From assembly GCA_035548675.1 (NCBI GenBank), contig DASZSJ010000089.1, positions 35,511 through 99,510 of the forward strand: 64,000 bases of DNA, written 5' to 3'. Numbering within the stretch: the first letter of the stretch is position 1; the number at the start of each line of letters is the position of its first letter. The translations under genes were made by a program, and so were the position numbers. Source of the stretch: VRUE01 sp035548675 (GTDB lineage Bacteria > Actinomycetota > Thermoleophilia > Solirubrobacterales > 70-9). Under the pieces are notes generated by a model that saw nothing but the letters and a program-made list of their open reading frames with translations, ran no database searches and had not been told where the DNA came from. This document shows positions 1-8,195 of this stretch, piece after piece.

Positions 1-1344
1 TTCCGCCTGCCCCGCCTCGCCGCTGCCGGTGAGCTTGCCGCCCTGCTGCGCCCAGGTCGAGCCCGAGCGGGTGAAGACCCAGGCCGCCCCGACGAAACCG
101 TTGTCGCGGTTGCCGCCGACCAGAGCCGTGCCGCCGTCGGCCGAGAGCGAGACGCTCGTGCCGAATCTGCCCTCGCCCGTCTCACCGCTGCCGGTGAGCT
201 TGCCGCCCTGCTGCGCCCAGGTCGAGCCCGAGCGGGTGAAGACCCAGGCCGCCCCGACGTCGCCGTCGTCGCCGGGCCCGCCGATCAGCGCCGTGTCGCC
301 GTCGGCCGAGAGCGAGACGCTCGTGCCGAATTCGCCTTCCCCGACGTGGGCGAATTCACCTTCCCCGGCGTGACCCGTGCCGACGAGCTTGCCGCCCTGC
401 TGAGTCCACACCCCGCCCGAGCGCACGAAGACCCAAGCTCCGCCGGCGCCGATGCCAGTCTCACCGCCAACGTTCCCGTAGCGCCCGCCGATCAGGGCGG
501 TGTTTCCGTCTGCGGACAGGGCCACGGCATAGCCGAACCGGCCGGTTCCGATCGCGCCCGCGCCGGTGAGCTTTGCGCCCTGCTGGATCATCGGGTCGAT
601 CCGCAGCGGATAGCTCGCATCGCGATCCGCGACGCGAATCAGCACGTGCCCCTTCTCCAGCCCCAACCAGGAGCGCAGCACGTTCCCACGCGCGTCGGTT
701 GCTACCAGGCCGCTGTAGCGAAGTGCGGCGCCCCGGCCCGTGAGCAGCACCGAGTCGCCCCGCAGTCGCGCGGCGAGGTTGCCGGAGAGAGCCAGCGACA
801 GCGTCAGCGGCCCGGCGGCGGCACTGGGACGAGTCGCGACGTCGAACCCCTGCTCGATTCCCAACGGGCCGTTCGCGTACCACTCCGTCAACGCTCCGCG
901 CGCATAGCGGACGCGGTTGGCGCTTGCCCGCGGCAGCGCAGACCGGACCGGCCGCAGCGAATCCCCGTGCCCATACGCGGAGAGCGTCATGCCGAGCTGC
1001 GCCGCGCCGGAGGCGACCTCGACGCCATGGCGCGAGAAGGCGGTGTGAAAGCGCTGTGCCGGGTTGCCGGCCCGTAGGCCGGCCATCCGATAGGCCGGCC
1101 GGTCCCGCCCGAGCGCTGCCGAGACCGGCCCCTGCGCGGCCAGGGGCAGGCTCGTCAGGCCATCGCGAGGCGCCGTGGCTGGACGCGGGGCTTCAGCAGA
1201 CCGCGTCGGAAGCACCGCCGTGCATCCAACCGCCGCCACGACACCCGCGAGCAGGGCCGCAACCCAGGATCGCAGCCAGCCACCTCGCGTTGCGGCACCA
1301 CACCCAGCCACGGGGAACCCATGCGCAGCGACTTCCGATCGCAT
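1..1344 (-). CDS. Secreted FG-GAP/beta-propeller-like repeat protein (3' end outside window)
   Basis: An open frame runs from an ATG at 1344 to the window edge (448 codons, no stop seen), so the C-terminus is missing. The N-terminus has a hydrophobic stretch at residues about 27-45 ending near a cysteine (AAVGC), suggesting export and possibly lipid attachment. Residues 50-250 form a unique domain. From about residue 252 there are repeats of about 55 residues with the pattern WxQQGxKLTGxG, LSADGxTALIGG, GAAWVFTRSG, as in FG-GAP/integrin-like propeller proteins. Two repeat units share an exact 75-bp DNA stretch, so the array is recently duplicated or homogenised. The role is unknown; a cell-surface or extracellular binding function is inferred. 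It stands alone, with no obvious operon partner. Confidence 0.8.
   Translation of the reverse strand, partial: MRSEVAAHGFPVAGCGAATRGGWLRSWVAALLAGVVAAVGCTAVLPTRSAEAPRPATAPRDGLTSLPLAAQGPVSAALGRDRPAYRMAGLRAGNPAQRFHTAFSRHGVEVASGAAQLGMTLSAYGHGDSLRPVRSALPRASANRVRYARGALTEWYANGPLGIEQGFDVATRPSAAAGPLTLSLALSGNLAARLRGDSVLLTGRGAALRYSGLVATDARGNVLRSWLGLEKGHVLIRVADRDASYPLRIDPMIQQGAKLTGAGAIGTGRFGYAVALSADGNTALIGGRYGNVGGETGIGAGGAWVFVRSGGVWTQQGGKLVGTGHAGEGEFAHVGEGEFGTSVSLSADGDTALIGGPGDDGDVGAAWVFTRSGSTWAQQGGKLTGSGETGEGRFGTSVSLSADGGTALVGGNRDNGFVGAAWVFTRSGSTWAQQGGKLTGSGEAGQAE
20..94. repeat. Exact 75-bp internal repeat, copy 1
   Basis: Identical to 185-259, a 165-bp (55-codon) period inside the propeller-like gene. 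It marks one repeat module of the encoded protein. Confidence 0.9.
185..259. repeat. Exact 75-bp internal repeat, copy 2
   Basis: Identical to 20-94. Sequence beyond the identical block is also similar between the two modules but diverged. Confidence 0.9.
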
Positions 1345-1743
1345 CACCAACTCCCTCCTCGTTGGCCCCACCGCGCGGGCGGGAACACGGCCATTCTGAG
1401 CGTCCACGATCCCGCCGTCAACGTTTGAATCGGATTTGAGCGAAAGGGGCCCGGTTCAAGTCCGGGCGTCGGCTTCCGCGCTGGCCACCGGCCGCGGGGC
1501 GGCGGCGGGGGTGGCGAGCGCGACAGGGAGAGCAGTGCGAGGCCGACCGCGAAGCCGGCGCCGACGAGCAACAGCGAGGCCGAAGCCGACAGAGAGGCGA
1601 TTTTGGGCGAGCCCGCGATGCAGAGTGTTCGATTGACCCCATATACGGGGGCAAGGTGAACACTCCGCATCGAGCACCGCGCGCGGCCCGCCTGGAACCG
1701 GAAGAGGTCTCGATTCCACGGCTGCCGCCGTGGGATCAATCGT
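1345..1743. other. Intergenic region with tRNA-like fragment and palindromic repeat
   Basis: About 400 bp between two leftward genes. At 1449-1466 there is a T-arm-like hairpin (CCCGG, loop TTCAAGT, CCGGG), but no matching 5' half of a tRNA. At 1576-1665 there is a repeat shared with the right end of the window. A short minus-strand frame over this region has no recognisable product, so I do not call a gene. Confidence 0.5.
1576..1665. repeat. Family B repeat region, copy B1
   Basis: 1576-1630 aligns without gaps to 63905-63959, including an identical run from aggcgatttt to gagcccgcg. The right part is a palindrome: GAGTGTTC (1623-1630) pairs with GAACACTC (1658-1665), and CCCC/GGGG pair inside around a central atatac. 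Confidence 0.75.
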
Positions 1744-2715
1744 CTAGGAGGAGCTTCGCGGCGAGGATCGCCATGTCGGGGCGATGCGGTCGAGCTCGGC
1801 CAGGTCCTCGGCGCTCGGCCGCCACTCGATCGCGGCGACGTTGGCGGCGATCTGCTCCGGCTTGGTGGCGCCGGCGATCACCGAGCCAACGGCGGGCTGG
1901 GCGGCGAGGCCGGCGATCGCGACGTCGAGGATGCCGATGCCGCGCTCGGCGGCGAAGGCTTCAAGGCTCTCGACGACGTCGAACTGGGCGTCGCTGCCGG
2001 GCGCTTCGCGCCCCGAGAGGCGGGCGCCCTCGGGACCCTGCTCGCCGCGCCGGTACTTGCCGGTGAGCAGGCCGCTGGCGAGCGGGAAGAAGGGGAGGAT
2101 CGAGACGCCGAGGCGCTCGCAGGCCGGCGCCACCTCGGCCTCGATCTCGCGCTCGAGCAGGCTGTACTCGTTCTGCAGGGTGACGAAGCGGGCGAGGCCG
2201 CGCTCGCGCGAGGTCCGCTCCGCCTCCTCCAACTGCGCGGCGCTGAAGTTGGAGCAGCCGATCGCGCCGACGGTGCCCTCGCGCACCAGCTCGTCGAGCG
2301 CGGCGAGCGTCTCCTCCAGCGGCGTGACCCCGTCGGGCCGGTGGTACTGGTAGAGGTCGATCCGGTCGGTGCGCAACCGCCGCAACGAGCCCTCGACCGC
2401 CCAGCGGATGTACTCGCGCGAGCCCCGGGGTGCGTCGGGCACACCCTCCACCCCGCGCATCTCCCAGCCGAACTTGGTCGCCAGCACGTACTCGTCGCGA
2501 CGGCCCGCCAGGGCCTCGCCCATCAGCCGCTCGCTCTCGCTGCCGCCGTAGACGTCGGCCGTGTCGAAGAAGGTGATGCCGGCGGCGAGCGCGGCCTCGA
2601 GCACGGCGGCGGTGCCCTCGAGGTCGAGGCGTTTGCCGAAGTTGTTGCAGCCGAGGCCGAGCGCGGAGACCTCGAGCTCGGAGTCGCCGAGGCGCCGACT
2701 CGGCAGCTCAGCCAT
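1744..2715 (-). CDS. Aldo/keto reductase family oxidoreductase
   Basis: A 323-residue protein starting MAELPSRRLGDSELEVSALG, with the family hallmarks in order: LGLGCNNFG near the N-terminus, DTADVYGGSE (catalytic Asp and Tyr region), a TKFGW lysine segment, RTDRIDLYQYHRPD, GCSNF and the C-terminal NADPH-site region with VIAGATKPEQIAANV. These enzymes reduce carbonyls with NADPH in the cytoplasm; the substrate cannot be told. The ATG at 2715 is chosen because it overlaps the stop of the upstream cupin gene (ATGGCTGA), implying translational coupling. A longer frame starting at 2757 lies inside the cupin gene and is unlikely. Confidence 0.9.
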   Translation of the reverse strand: MAELPSRRLGDSELEVSALGLGCNNFGKRLDLEGTAAVLEAALAAGITFFDTADVYGGSESERLMGEALAGRRDEYVLATKFGWEMRGVEGVPDAPRGSREYIRWAVEGSLRRLRTDRIDLYQYHRPDGVTPLEETLAALDELVREGTVGAIGCSNFSAAQLEEAERTSRERGLARFVTLQNEYSLLEREIEAEVAPACERLGVSILPFFPLASGLLTGKYRRGEQGPEGARLSGREAPGSDAQFDVVESLEAFAAERGIGILDVAIAGLAAQPAVGSVIAGATKPEQIAANVAAIEWRPSAEDLAELDRIAPTWRSSPRSSS

Positions 2716-3097
2716 CGCCCGCCGGCCAGCGATCCGCGACCAGCTCGCCGTCGCCACCCTCGGGCTTGCTGCCGCCGACGGCGATCACTTCGAGCCCGTC
2801 CGGACCCGCCTCGAAGCCGCGCACGACGTGGGGCGCAACGCGCACCACGTCCCAGTGACGCAGCTCGATCACCTCGTCATCGAGCTTGACCCGCCCCGAG
2901 CCGCCGACGACGACGTAGGCCTCCTCCTGCTCGCGGTGGCGATGCCCGCTGGTCGACTTGAAGCCGGGCGCGTAGCGAAAGTGGCTGATCCCGAGCTGCT
3001 CGGAGTCGAGGAACTTGCGCGAGAAGCGCCCCTCGATCCCCTCGACGCCGGTCGCGTCCTCGATCTCCATCAGGTTCTTGACCGCGTAGTCCGACAT
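2708..3097 (-). CDS. Small cupin-domain protein
   Basis: A 129-residue single-domain cupin. The metal-site signature is visible as GHRHREQEEAYVV followed by GSGRVKLDDE, and motif 2 is around RVAPHVVRGFEAG. Such proteins bind a metal in a small beta-barrel and act as isomerases, dioxygenases or sensors; which applies here cannot be read from sequence. It overlaps the downstream aldo/keto reductase by eight bases, so the two are probably made together. The gene after it on the same strand, a response regulator, is on the other side of the operon, 33 bp upstream of its own stop. Confidence 0.85.
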   Translation of the reverse strand: MSDYAVKNLMEIEDATGVEGIEGRFSRKFLDSEQLGISHFRYAPGFKSTSGHRHREQEEAYVVVGGSGRVKLDDEVIELRHWDVVRVAPHVVRGFEAGPDGLEVIAVGGSKPEGGDGELVADRWPAGDG

Positions 3098-3130
3098 GGC
3101 TCCCAGCCTAGAGAGTGGCGCTGCTCGGCC

Positions 3131-3838
3131 TCAGCCGGCGCCGCCGTCGAACTTGTAGCCGACGCCGCGCACGGTGGCGATCAGCTCGGGGCGCTGGGGG
3201 TCGCGCTCGACCTTCTGGCGCAGGTTGGAGATGTGGACGTCGCAGGCGCGCTCGTCGCCGTCGAACTCGGTCTGCCAGAGCTCCTCCATGATCTGGCGGC
3301 GGGGGAAGACCTCGCCGGGGCGGCCGACCAGGAGGCGCAGCAGCTGGAACTCGGAGCGGGTCAGGTTGACCGGCACGCCGCGCACGGTGGCGACGTGGCG
3401 GACGAGGTCGATCGCGACCGGGCCGGCTTCGATCTTGACCGCCTGGTTGAGCGGGCCGCGGTCGAGCTCGCGGCGGCGCAGCTGGGCGCGCACGCGGCCG
3501 AGCAGCTCGCGCACCGAGAAGGGCTTGGTGACGTAATCGTCGGCGCCTACCTCCAGGCCGACCACCTTGTCGACCTCGGCGTCCTTGGCGGTGAGGACGA
3601 TGATCGGCACGGCGCTGCGCGAGCGCACGTCGCGGCAGATGTCGAGCCCGCTCGGCCCCGGCATCATGATGTCGAGGATCAGCAGGTCGTAGTAGATGCC
3701 GTCGCCACCGAGCTTCTCGGTCGCCTCGTCGCCGTCGGCGGCGACGTCGACGTCGAAGCCGTCCTGGGCCAGCGCGTAGCCGACCGACTCGCGCACCGAG
3801 GGCTCGTCGTCGACGACGAGGATGCGCCCGCTGCTCAT
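3131..3838 (-). CDS. OmpR/PhoB-family DNA-binding response regulator
   Basis: A 235-residue two-domain regulator. The receiver domain (1-120) has the acidic pair in VVDDEP, the phospho-acceptor Asp in LLILDIMMPG, the conserved Thr in IVLTAKD and the Lys in DDYVTKPFS. A winged-helix domain follows (about 130-232) with LTRSEFQLLRLL and the end motif TVRGVGYKFDG. The start at 3838 (MSSGRILVVDDEP) removes an implausible basic extension. The gene lies 13 bp after its sensor kinase and forms a standard kinase-regulator operon. Kinase architecture with a PAS domain resembles PhoR, so phosphate or envelope sensing is possible but not shown. Confidence 0.93.
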   Translation of the reverse strand: MSSGRILVVDDEPSVRESVGYALAQDGFDVDVAADGDEATEKLGGDGIYYDLLILDIMMPGPSGLDICRDVRSRSAVPIIVLTAKDAEVDKVVGLEVGADDYVTKPFSVRELLGRVRAQLRRRELDRGPLNQAVKIEAGPVAIDLVRHVATVRGVPVNLTRSEFQLLRLLVGRPGEVFPRRQIMEELWQTEFDGDERACDVHISNLRQKVERDPQRPELIATVRGVGYKFDGGAG

Positions 3839-3851
3839 CGTCGCGCTCCCA

Positions 3852-5150
3852 TCAGGCCACCGGGGTCGGGCTCGGTTGCGCGATCGGCAGGCGCACCCAG
3901 AAGGTGCTCCCCTCCCCCTCGACGGAGCGGGCACCGAGCTCGCCGCCCATCACGTCGACCATGCGGCGGGCGATCGCCAGGCCGAGGCCGAAGCCCTCCT
4001 GCTTGCGGGTCTCGCTGCGGCGGTAGAAGCGCTCGAAGACGCGTTCGATCTCCGCCGCCGGGATGCCTGTGCCTGTATCGGTTACCTCCAAGATCACGTC
4101 CTTTTCGCCGTCGCGGCGGCCGCGTACGGTAACGGCGCCGGGGGGTGGCGTGTTCTTGAAGGCGTTGGTGAGCAGGCCGATCATCACCTGGCGCAGCAGC
4201 GTCGGGTCGGCCTTGGCGGCGAGGTCGGGCTCGGTTTCGACGTAGAGGTCGACGTGCTTGCGTGGCTCGACCGCGGCGACGACGTCGCGGATCGCGATCG
4301 GCACGTCGACCACCTCGATCTCCCCCGCGCCGAGCGACTCGACCCGGGCCAGCGTCAGCAGCGCCTGGGTCAGGCGGCTCATCCGCTCGGCGTCCTCGGC
4401 GAGCCGTTTGAGGAAGTGGTCGCGCGCCTGCGGGTCGTCTTTGGCGCCCTGCTGGAGCACCTCGATCGCGCCGGAGATCCCGGCCAGCGGATTGCGCAGC
4501 TCGTGCGCGGCGTTGGAGACGAAGTCGGCTTCGGCGAACTCGCGGCGCATCTCCTCCGTGCGGTCGCGGACGACCGCGAGCACGGCGCGCTCACCGGGCA
4601 GCGAGCGAGCCTGCATCGTGTAGGCGCGGTCGCCGATGCGCAGCGCCGGGTGGGCGGCGAAGCCGACGGTGACGGCGCGCGTGAGGGTGGGCAGCATCGC
4701 CTCCTGCGGCTTGCCGTCCGCGAGCAGGTTCGCCGCGGCGCTGTTGGAGAAGCGCACTGAGCCCTCGTCGTCGACCACCATCACCGCGTCGGTGAGGCCG
4801 TCGAAGATCGCCTCGAGCTTGTTGCGGTCGGCGGTGAGCACGCCGAAGCTCTCCTTCAGCGAGGCGCGCATCGAGTCGAGGGCGCGGGCGAGTTCGCCGA
4901 TCTCGTCGCGGGCGCCGACGCGCAGCGGCACGTCGAACGATCCCGCCGCCATTTCGTTGGCCGCCTGGGCGAGGCGGGAGACGCGGTGGGTGATCGCGAC
5001 CGCGATCAGGAAGCCGGCGAGGACGCCGATCAGCACGGCGACGACGAGCGCCTGCTGGTTGTCGCCGAAGAGATAGACGGCAAACGCCGTGATCAGCGAG
5101 ACGGCGGCGAAGGCACCGGCCAGCCAGAGTCGCATTCCAAATCGCCTCAT
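3852..5150 (-). CDS. Membrane sensor histidine kinase (HAMP-PAS-HisKA-HATPase)
   Basis: A 432-residue kinase. Two membrane helices at residues about 7-28 and 33-54 are separated by only a few residues, so there is little or no extracellular sensor. HAMP follows (55-105), then a PAS-like domain (about 110-200), the dimerisation helix with phospho-acceptor His in NAAHELRNPLAG (about 240), and the ATPase domain with N box LLTNAFKN, G1 DTGTGIP, F box FERFYR and G2 GFGLGLAI. It phosphorylates the response regulator encoded just downstream. The layout is PhoR-like. The gene is divergent from the glycosyltransferase at 5279. Confidence 0.93.
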   Translation of the reverse strand: MRRFGMRLWLAGAFAAVSLITAFAVYLFGDNQQALVVAVLIGVLAGFLIAVAITHRVSRLAQAANEMAAGSFDVPLRVGARDEIGELARALDSMRASLKESFGVLTADRNKLEAIFDGLTDAVMVVDDEGSVRFSNSAAANLLADGKPQEAMLPTLTRAVTVGFAAHPALRIGDRAYTMQARSLPGERAVLAVVRDRTEEMRREFAEADFVSNAAHELRNPLAGISGAIEVLQQGAKDDPQARDHFLKRLAEDAERMSRLTQALLTLARVESLGAGEIEVVDVPIAIRDVVAAVEPRKHVDLYVETEPDLAAKADPTLLRQVMIGLLTNAFKNTPPPGAVTVRGRRDGEKDVILEVTDTGTGIPAAEIERVFERFYRRSETRKQEGFGLGLAIARRMVDVMGGELGARSVEGEGSTFWVRLPIAQPSPTPVA

Positions 5151-5278
5151 GAGCAGTTACTAACACAAACCCTCCCCGGCCGAGCGTGTCTGGCCACCTG
5201 GGGGCAAGGGGCCCCGCGCGCGGTCAGGTGCGGGCCTCGGGAGGGCGGGACCGGGGGGCGTGGGAGAATCGGGCGCAG

Positions 5279-6010
5279 ATGAGGACGCTCGTATTCATTC
5301 CCGCCTGGAACGAGGAGGGCTCGGTCGCGGCGGTGATCGCGGACGTGCGCGAGAGCATGCCCGCGGTCGACCTGCTCGTGATCGACGACGGCTCGACCGA
5401 CGCGACGGCCGAGCGGGCGCGCGCGGCGGGGGCCCTGGTCGCCTCGCTGCCCTTCAACCAGGGATTGGGCGCGGCGCTGCAAACCGGCTACCTCTACGCG
5501 CTGCGCGAGGGCTACGACGCCTGCGCGCACCTCGACGCCGACGGTCAGCACCCGCCGCGCGAGGTAGCACGGCTGCTGCGGGAGATCCACGAGGACCACG
5601 CCGACCTGGTGATCGGCTCGCGCTACCGCGACCCGGGCAAAGCCAAGAGCGATGACTACAAGCCGACGCTCTCGCGGCGCATCGGCACCGGCGTCTTCCG
5701 CTTCTTCCTCACCCTGGCGACGCGCCAGCGCTTCACCGACACGACCAGCGGCATGCGGGCGGCGAACCGGCGGGTGATGAGGCTCTTCAGCGAGCACTAC
5801 TCGCCCGACTTCGCCGAGATCGAGTCGCTGCAGCTGGCGGTGCGCGAGGGCCTGCGGGTCGAGGAGCTGCCGGTGCGGATGCTGGAGCGGGCCGGCGGCA
5901 GCTCCTTCCTGACGCCGCTGCGCTCGGCTTTCTTCATCTTCAAGGGGATGATCGTGCTGCTGGTCGGCCAGTTCCGGCCGCGCCAGGAGGCGGAGGCGGG
6001 CGAGCGATGA
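5279..6010 (+). CDS. Family 2 glycosyltransferase
   Basis: A 243-residue GT-A fold transferase beginning MRTLVFIPAWNEEGSV. The nucleotide-sugar site is seen in VIDDGSTD and the metal-binding D-x-D in HLDADGQHPP. The C-terminal segment is weakly hydrophobic (AFFIFKGMIVLLVGQF) and suggests membrane contact, as in polyprenyl-phosphate sugar transferases. It overlaps the next gene by four bases (ATGA). The pairing of a GT2 enzyme with a DUF2304 protein is common in actinobacteria. The likely job is transfer of a sugar to a lipid carrier for cell-envelope glycans; the acceptor is unknown. Confidence 0.88.
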   Translation: MRTLVFIPAWNEEGSVAAVIADVRESMPAVDLLVIDDGSTDATAERARAAGALVASLPFNQGLGAALQTGYLYALREGYDACAHLDADGQHPPREVARLLREIHEDHADLVIGSRYRDPGKAKSDDYKPTLSRRIGTGVFRFFLTLATRQRFTDTTSGMRAANRRVMRLFSEHYSPDFAEIESLQLAVREGLRVEELPVRMLERAGGSSFLTPLRSAFFIFKGMIVLLVGQFRPRQEAEAGER

Positions 6011-6444
6011 GCGGGCTGCTGGCGCTGGCGGCGAGCGCAAGCCCCAAGGTCCACCTGACCGCGCAGACGCGGATCATCGCCGCGGTCCTGGCAATCGCCT
6101 TCATGGTCCTGGTCCTCGAGCTGATCCGCCGCGACAAGCTGCAGGAGCGCTTCAGCGTCGTCTGGTTCGTCGCCGGGCTGGGGATGCTGCTCGGCGCCGC
6201 CTTCCCCGGCTTGCTCGAGCTGGTCGCCGACGCGATGGGCGTGCGCGACACCAACGTCGCCCTCTTCTCGATCGTGCTGCTCTTCCTGCTCGGCCTGGCG
6301 CTCAACTTCAGCGTCACGATGTCCCGTCAGGCGGCGCAGATCACCCGCCTCGCCCAGGAGCGGGCGATCGAGAAGGCGCAGGGGCAGGCGGCGCGCTCAG
6401 GCGAGAACGGCGGCGAGCCGAGCCGCCAGCGCCTCGAGGGCTAG
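6007..6444 (+). CDS. DUF2304 membrane protein
   Basis: A 145-residue protein with three hydrophobic helices (residues about 23-42, 51-72 and 84-103) followed by a charged helical tail, the layout of DUF2304. It is translationally coupled to the glycosyltransferase (ATGA overlap), so a role in anchoring or regulating that enzyme is inferred. Its last 48 bases overlap the 3' end of the convergent delta' subunit gene. Confidence 0.82.
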   Translation: MSGLLALAASASPKVHLTAQTRIIAAVLAIAFMVLVLELIRRDKLQERFSVVWFVAGLGMLLGAAFPGLLELVADAMGVRDTNVALFSIVLLFLLGLALNFSVTMSRQAAQITRLAQERAIEKAQGQAARSGENGGEPSRQRLEG

Positions 6445-7467
6445 CTCCTCGGAGACGTTGAGGTCGAGGCGGCGGCGCGTGTCCTCGACCAGCTCGGCGG
6501 CGCGGCGCGGGCGCGCCGGGTCGAGCGCGGCGGCGCGGGACTGGAGCTCGGCGAGGCGATCGCTGTTGAAGACGACCTCGGCGGCGCCGGCGGCCGTGGC
6601 GGCAAGATCGCGGTGCCAACCGGCGAAGAGCTCCAGGGCGAGGTCGAGCGTCTCGGTGCGGCGGCGGCGCCCGGCGCGTTTCGCTTCCTCGCCGACCTCG
6701 CGGGCAGTTCGCTTCACGCCCGCCTCGGCTTCCTCCTCGAGCAGCGCCCGCGCCTCGGCTTCGGCTTCCTCGCCCTCGGATTCCGCGACCTTCAGCACCT
6801 GCGACCAGTCCTCGCCGAGGCGCAGCGCGGCGGCGCGCAGGGCGCGGCCGTGCTCGGAGAGCAGGTAGCGGGCGCGGTCGAGGTCGCCGGCGGCGAGACG
6901 CGCCGCTGCCGCCAGCTCGCCCGGGTCCCCGCCGCCGAGCTCGGCTTCGATCGCCTCGGCCGGCAGCGGGGCGAAGTCGACGGGCTGGCAGCGCGAGGCG
7001 ATCGTCTCCAGCAGCAGGGCCGGTTCGGCGCTGAGCAGGACGATGTGGACGAAGGCGGGCGGCTCCTCGAGGGTCTTCAGCAAGGCGTTCTGGCTCTCGT
7101 CGCGCATCTGCTCGGCGGCCTCGATCACGAAGACGCGCTTCTCCCCTTCGAAGGGCCGGTAGGAGGCGGCGCGGATCACCCGCTCCCGCACCTCCTCGAC
7201 CATGTGCTGGGCGCCGCGGGGAGTCAGCCAGACGAGGTCGGGGTGGGGCGAGGGGTCGAGCAGGGCGCGGCGGCGGGCGTCGTCGGGGTCGGCCGCGTCG
7301 GCGGCGAGGATCTCGGCGGCGAAGGCGCGCGCCACGGCCGCCTTGCCGGCCCCGCGCGGCCCGCGGAAGAGGTAGGCGTGGCTCGGCCCGGACGCGAGCG
7401 CCGCCGAGAGCACCACCCGCGCTCGCGGCTGGCGCTCGGTCGCCCCCCCCAACCCCCGGTCCTTCAC
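6397..7467 (-). CDS. holB: DNA polymerase III delta' subunit (clamp-loader ATPase)
   Basis: A 356-residue AAA+ protein. The P-loop region is GPRGAGKAAVARAFA, followed by the sensor segment VFVIEAAEQMRDESQNALLKTLEEPP and the SRC motif in TIASRCQPVDF, the classic delta'/gamma-family series. The usual zinc-binding cysteines of gamma-type subunits are missing, as expected for delta'. It acts in loading the sliding clamp at the replication fork. It follows the thymidylate kinase gene on the same strand, a tmk-holB order seen in many bacteria, which supports the call. The start at 7467 is the first methionine, with a palindrome just upstream. Confidence 0.85.
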   Translation of the reverse strand: MKDRGLGGATERQPRARVVLSAALASGPSHAYLFRGPRGAGKAAVARAFAAEILAADAADPDDARRRALLDPSPHPDLVWLTPRGAQHMVEEVRERVIRAASYRPFEGEKRVFVIEAAEQMRDESQNALLKTLEEPPAFVHIVLLSAEPALLLETIASRCQPVDFAPLPAEAIEAELGGGDPGELAAAARLAAGDLDRARYLLSEHGRALRAAALRLGEDWSQVLKVAESEGEEAEAEARALLEEEAEAGVKRTAREVGEEAKRAGRRRRTETLDLALELFAGWHRDLAATAAGAAEVVFNSDRLAELQSRAAALDPARPRRAAELVEDTRRRLDLNVSEELALEALAARLAAVLA

Positions 7468-7498
7468 CTCAGCACCCGCTCCCCACCCGCGGTGGCGG

Positions 7499-7544
7499 TG
7501 ACTTCGCCTTTATGACTCCGTATGCCCCCACAACCGCGAAGTCA
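7499..7544. repeat. Palindromic element between tmk and holB
   Basis: TGACTTCGC (7499-7507) pairs with GCGAAGTCA (7536-7544) around a loop containing tccgtatgcc. The right arm includes the tmk stop codon. It resembles other stem-loops in this window with a central ATA-containing loop. Confidence 0.7.
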
Positions 7545-8135
7545 GTCGGCTTGGTGGGTCTGGACGGCGGACATGACGCGCTCGTGCACCTCTTCGACGC
7601 TGCCGCTGGCGTCGACGGGGACGACGCGGTCGGAGGCGATCTTGGCGATCTCGTCATACGCCTCGGCGACGGCGCGCTGCAGCTCGAGGCCCTCGGACTC
7701 GAAGCGGTCCTCGCCGTCGGCGCGGCCGAGGCCGGTCTCGGGGTCGACCCGCAGCAGGATCGTCAGGTCGGGCCAGAGGCCGTCGCTGGCGTTGTCGCTG
7801 AGTGAGATCGTCTCGCCGACGCCGAGCCCGCGGGCCGCGCCCTGGTAGGCGACGCTGGAGTCGGCGAAGCGGTCGGCGACGACGTCGCGCCCCGCCTCCA
7901 GCGCCGGGCGGATCACGCGGGCGGTGAGGTCCGCCCGCGCGGCAAGGAAGAGCAGCAGCTCGGCGAAGGGGTCAAGCTCGACCGCGGGGTCGGCGAGCAG
8001 CTCGCGGATCCGCTCCGCCGCCTCGGTCCCCCCCGGCTCCCGGATCAGCAGCGTGTCCGGGCCGAGCGCCTCGGCCAGCAGCTTCGCCTGCGTGCTCTTC
8101 CCGGAGCCGTCGATTCCCTCCAGCGAAATGAACAC
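7542..8135 (-). CDS. tmk: Thymidylate kinase
   Basis: A 197-residue kinase converting dTMP to dTDP. Seen: P-loop GIDGSGKST at the very N-terminus, the DR-type motif in VVADRFADSSVAYQGAARG, and the dTMP-binding REPGGTE segment. Length and motif order match bacterial Tmk. It lies between topA upstream and holB downstream on the same strand, with stem-loops in both gaps. Together with the ThyX at 55897 it provides the dTTP pathway. Confidence 0.96.
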   Translation of the reverse strand: MFISLEGIDGSGKSTQAKLLAEALGPDTLLIREPGGTEAAERIRELLADPAVELDPFAELLLFLAARADLTARVIRPALEAGRDVVADRFADSSVAYQGAARGLGVGETISLSDNASDGLWPDLTILLRVDPETGLGRADGEDRFESEGLELQRAVAEAYDEIAKIASDRVVPVDASGSVEEVHERVMSAVQTHQAD

Positions 8136-8147
8136 GGCGATCCCCCG

Positions 8148-8194
8148 TTCCGGTGGTCCTTATCCCCGATATGTCGGGATAAAGCGCACCGGAA
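8148..8194. repeat. Palindromic element between topA and tmk
   Basis: Two nested perfect arms: TTCCGGTG (8148-8155) with CACCGGAA (8187-8194), and TTATCCC (8160-8166) with GGGATAA (8176-8182). The loop is cgatatgtc. It lies within an apparent leftward gene series, so it is not simply an operon-end terminator. Confidence 0.75.
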
Positions 8195-8195
8195 G

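Noticed and set aside
1400..1475. Possible tRNA gene (T-arm-like hairpin with TTCAAGT loop)
   Set aside because: No 5' acceptor strand, D-arm or anticodon arm pairs with it; at most a 3' fragment.
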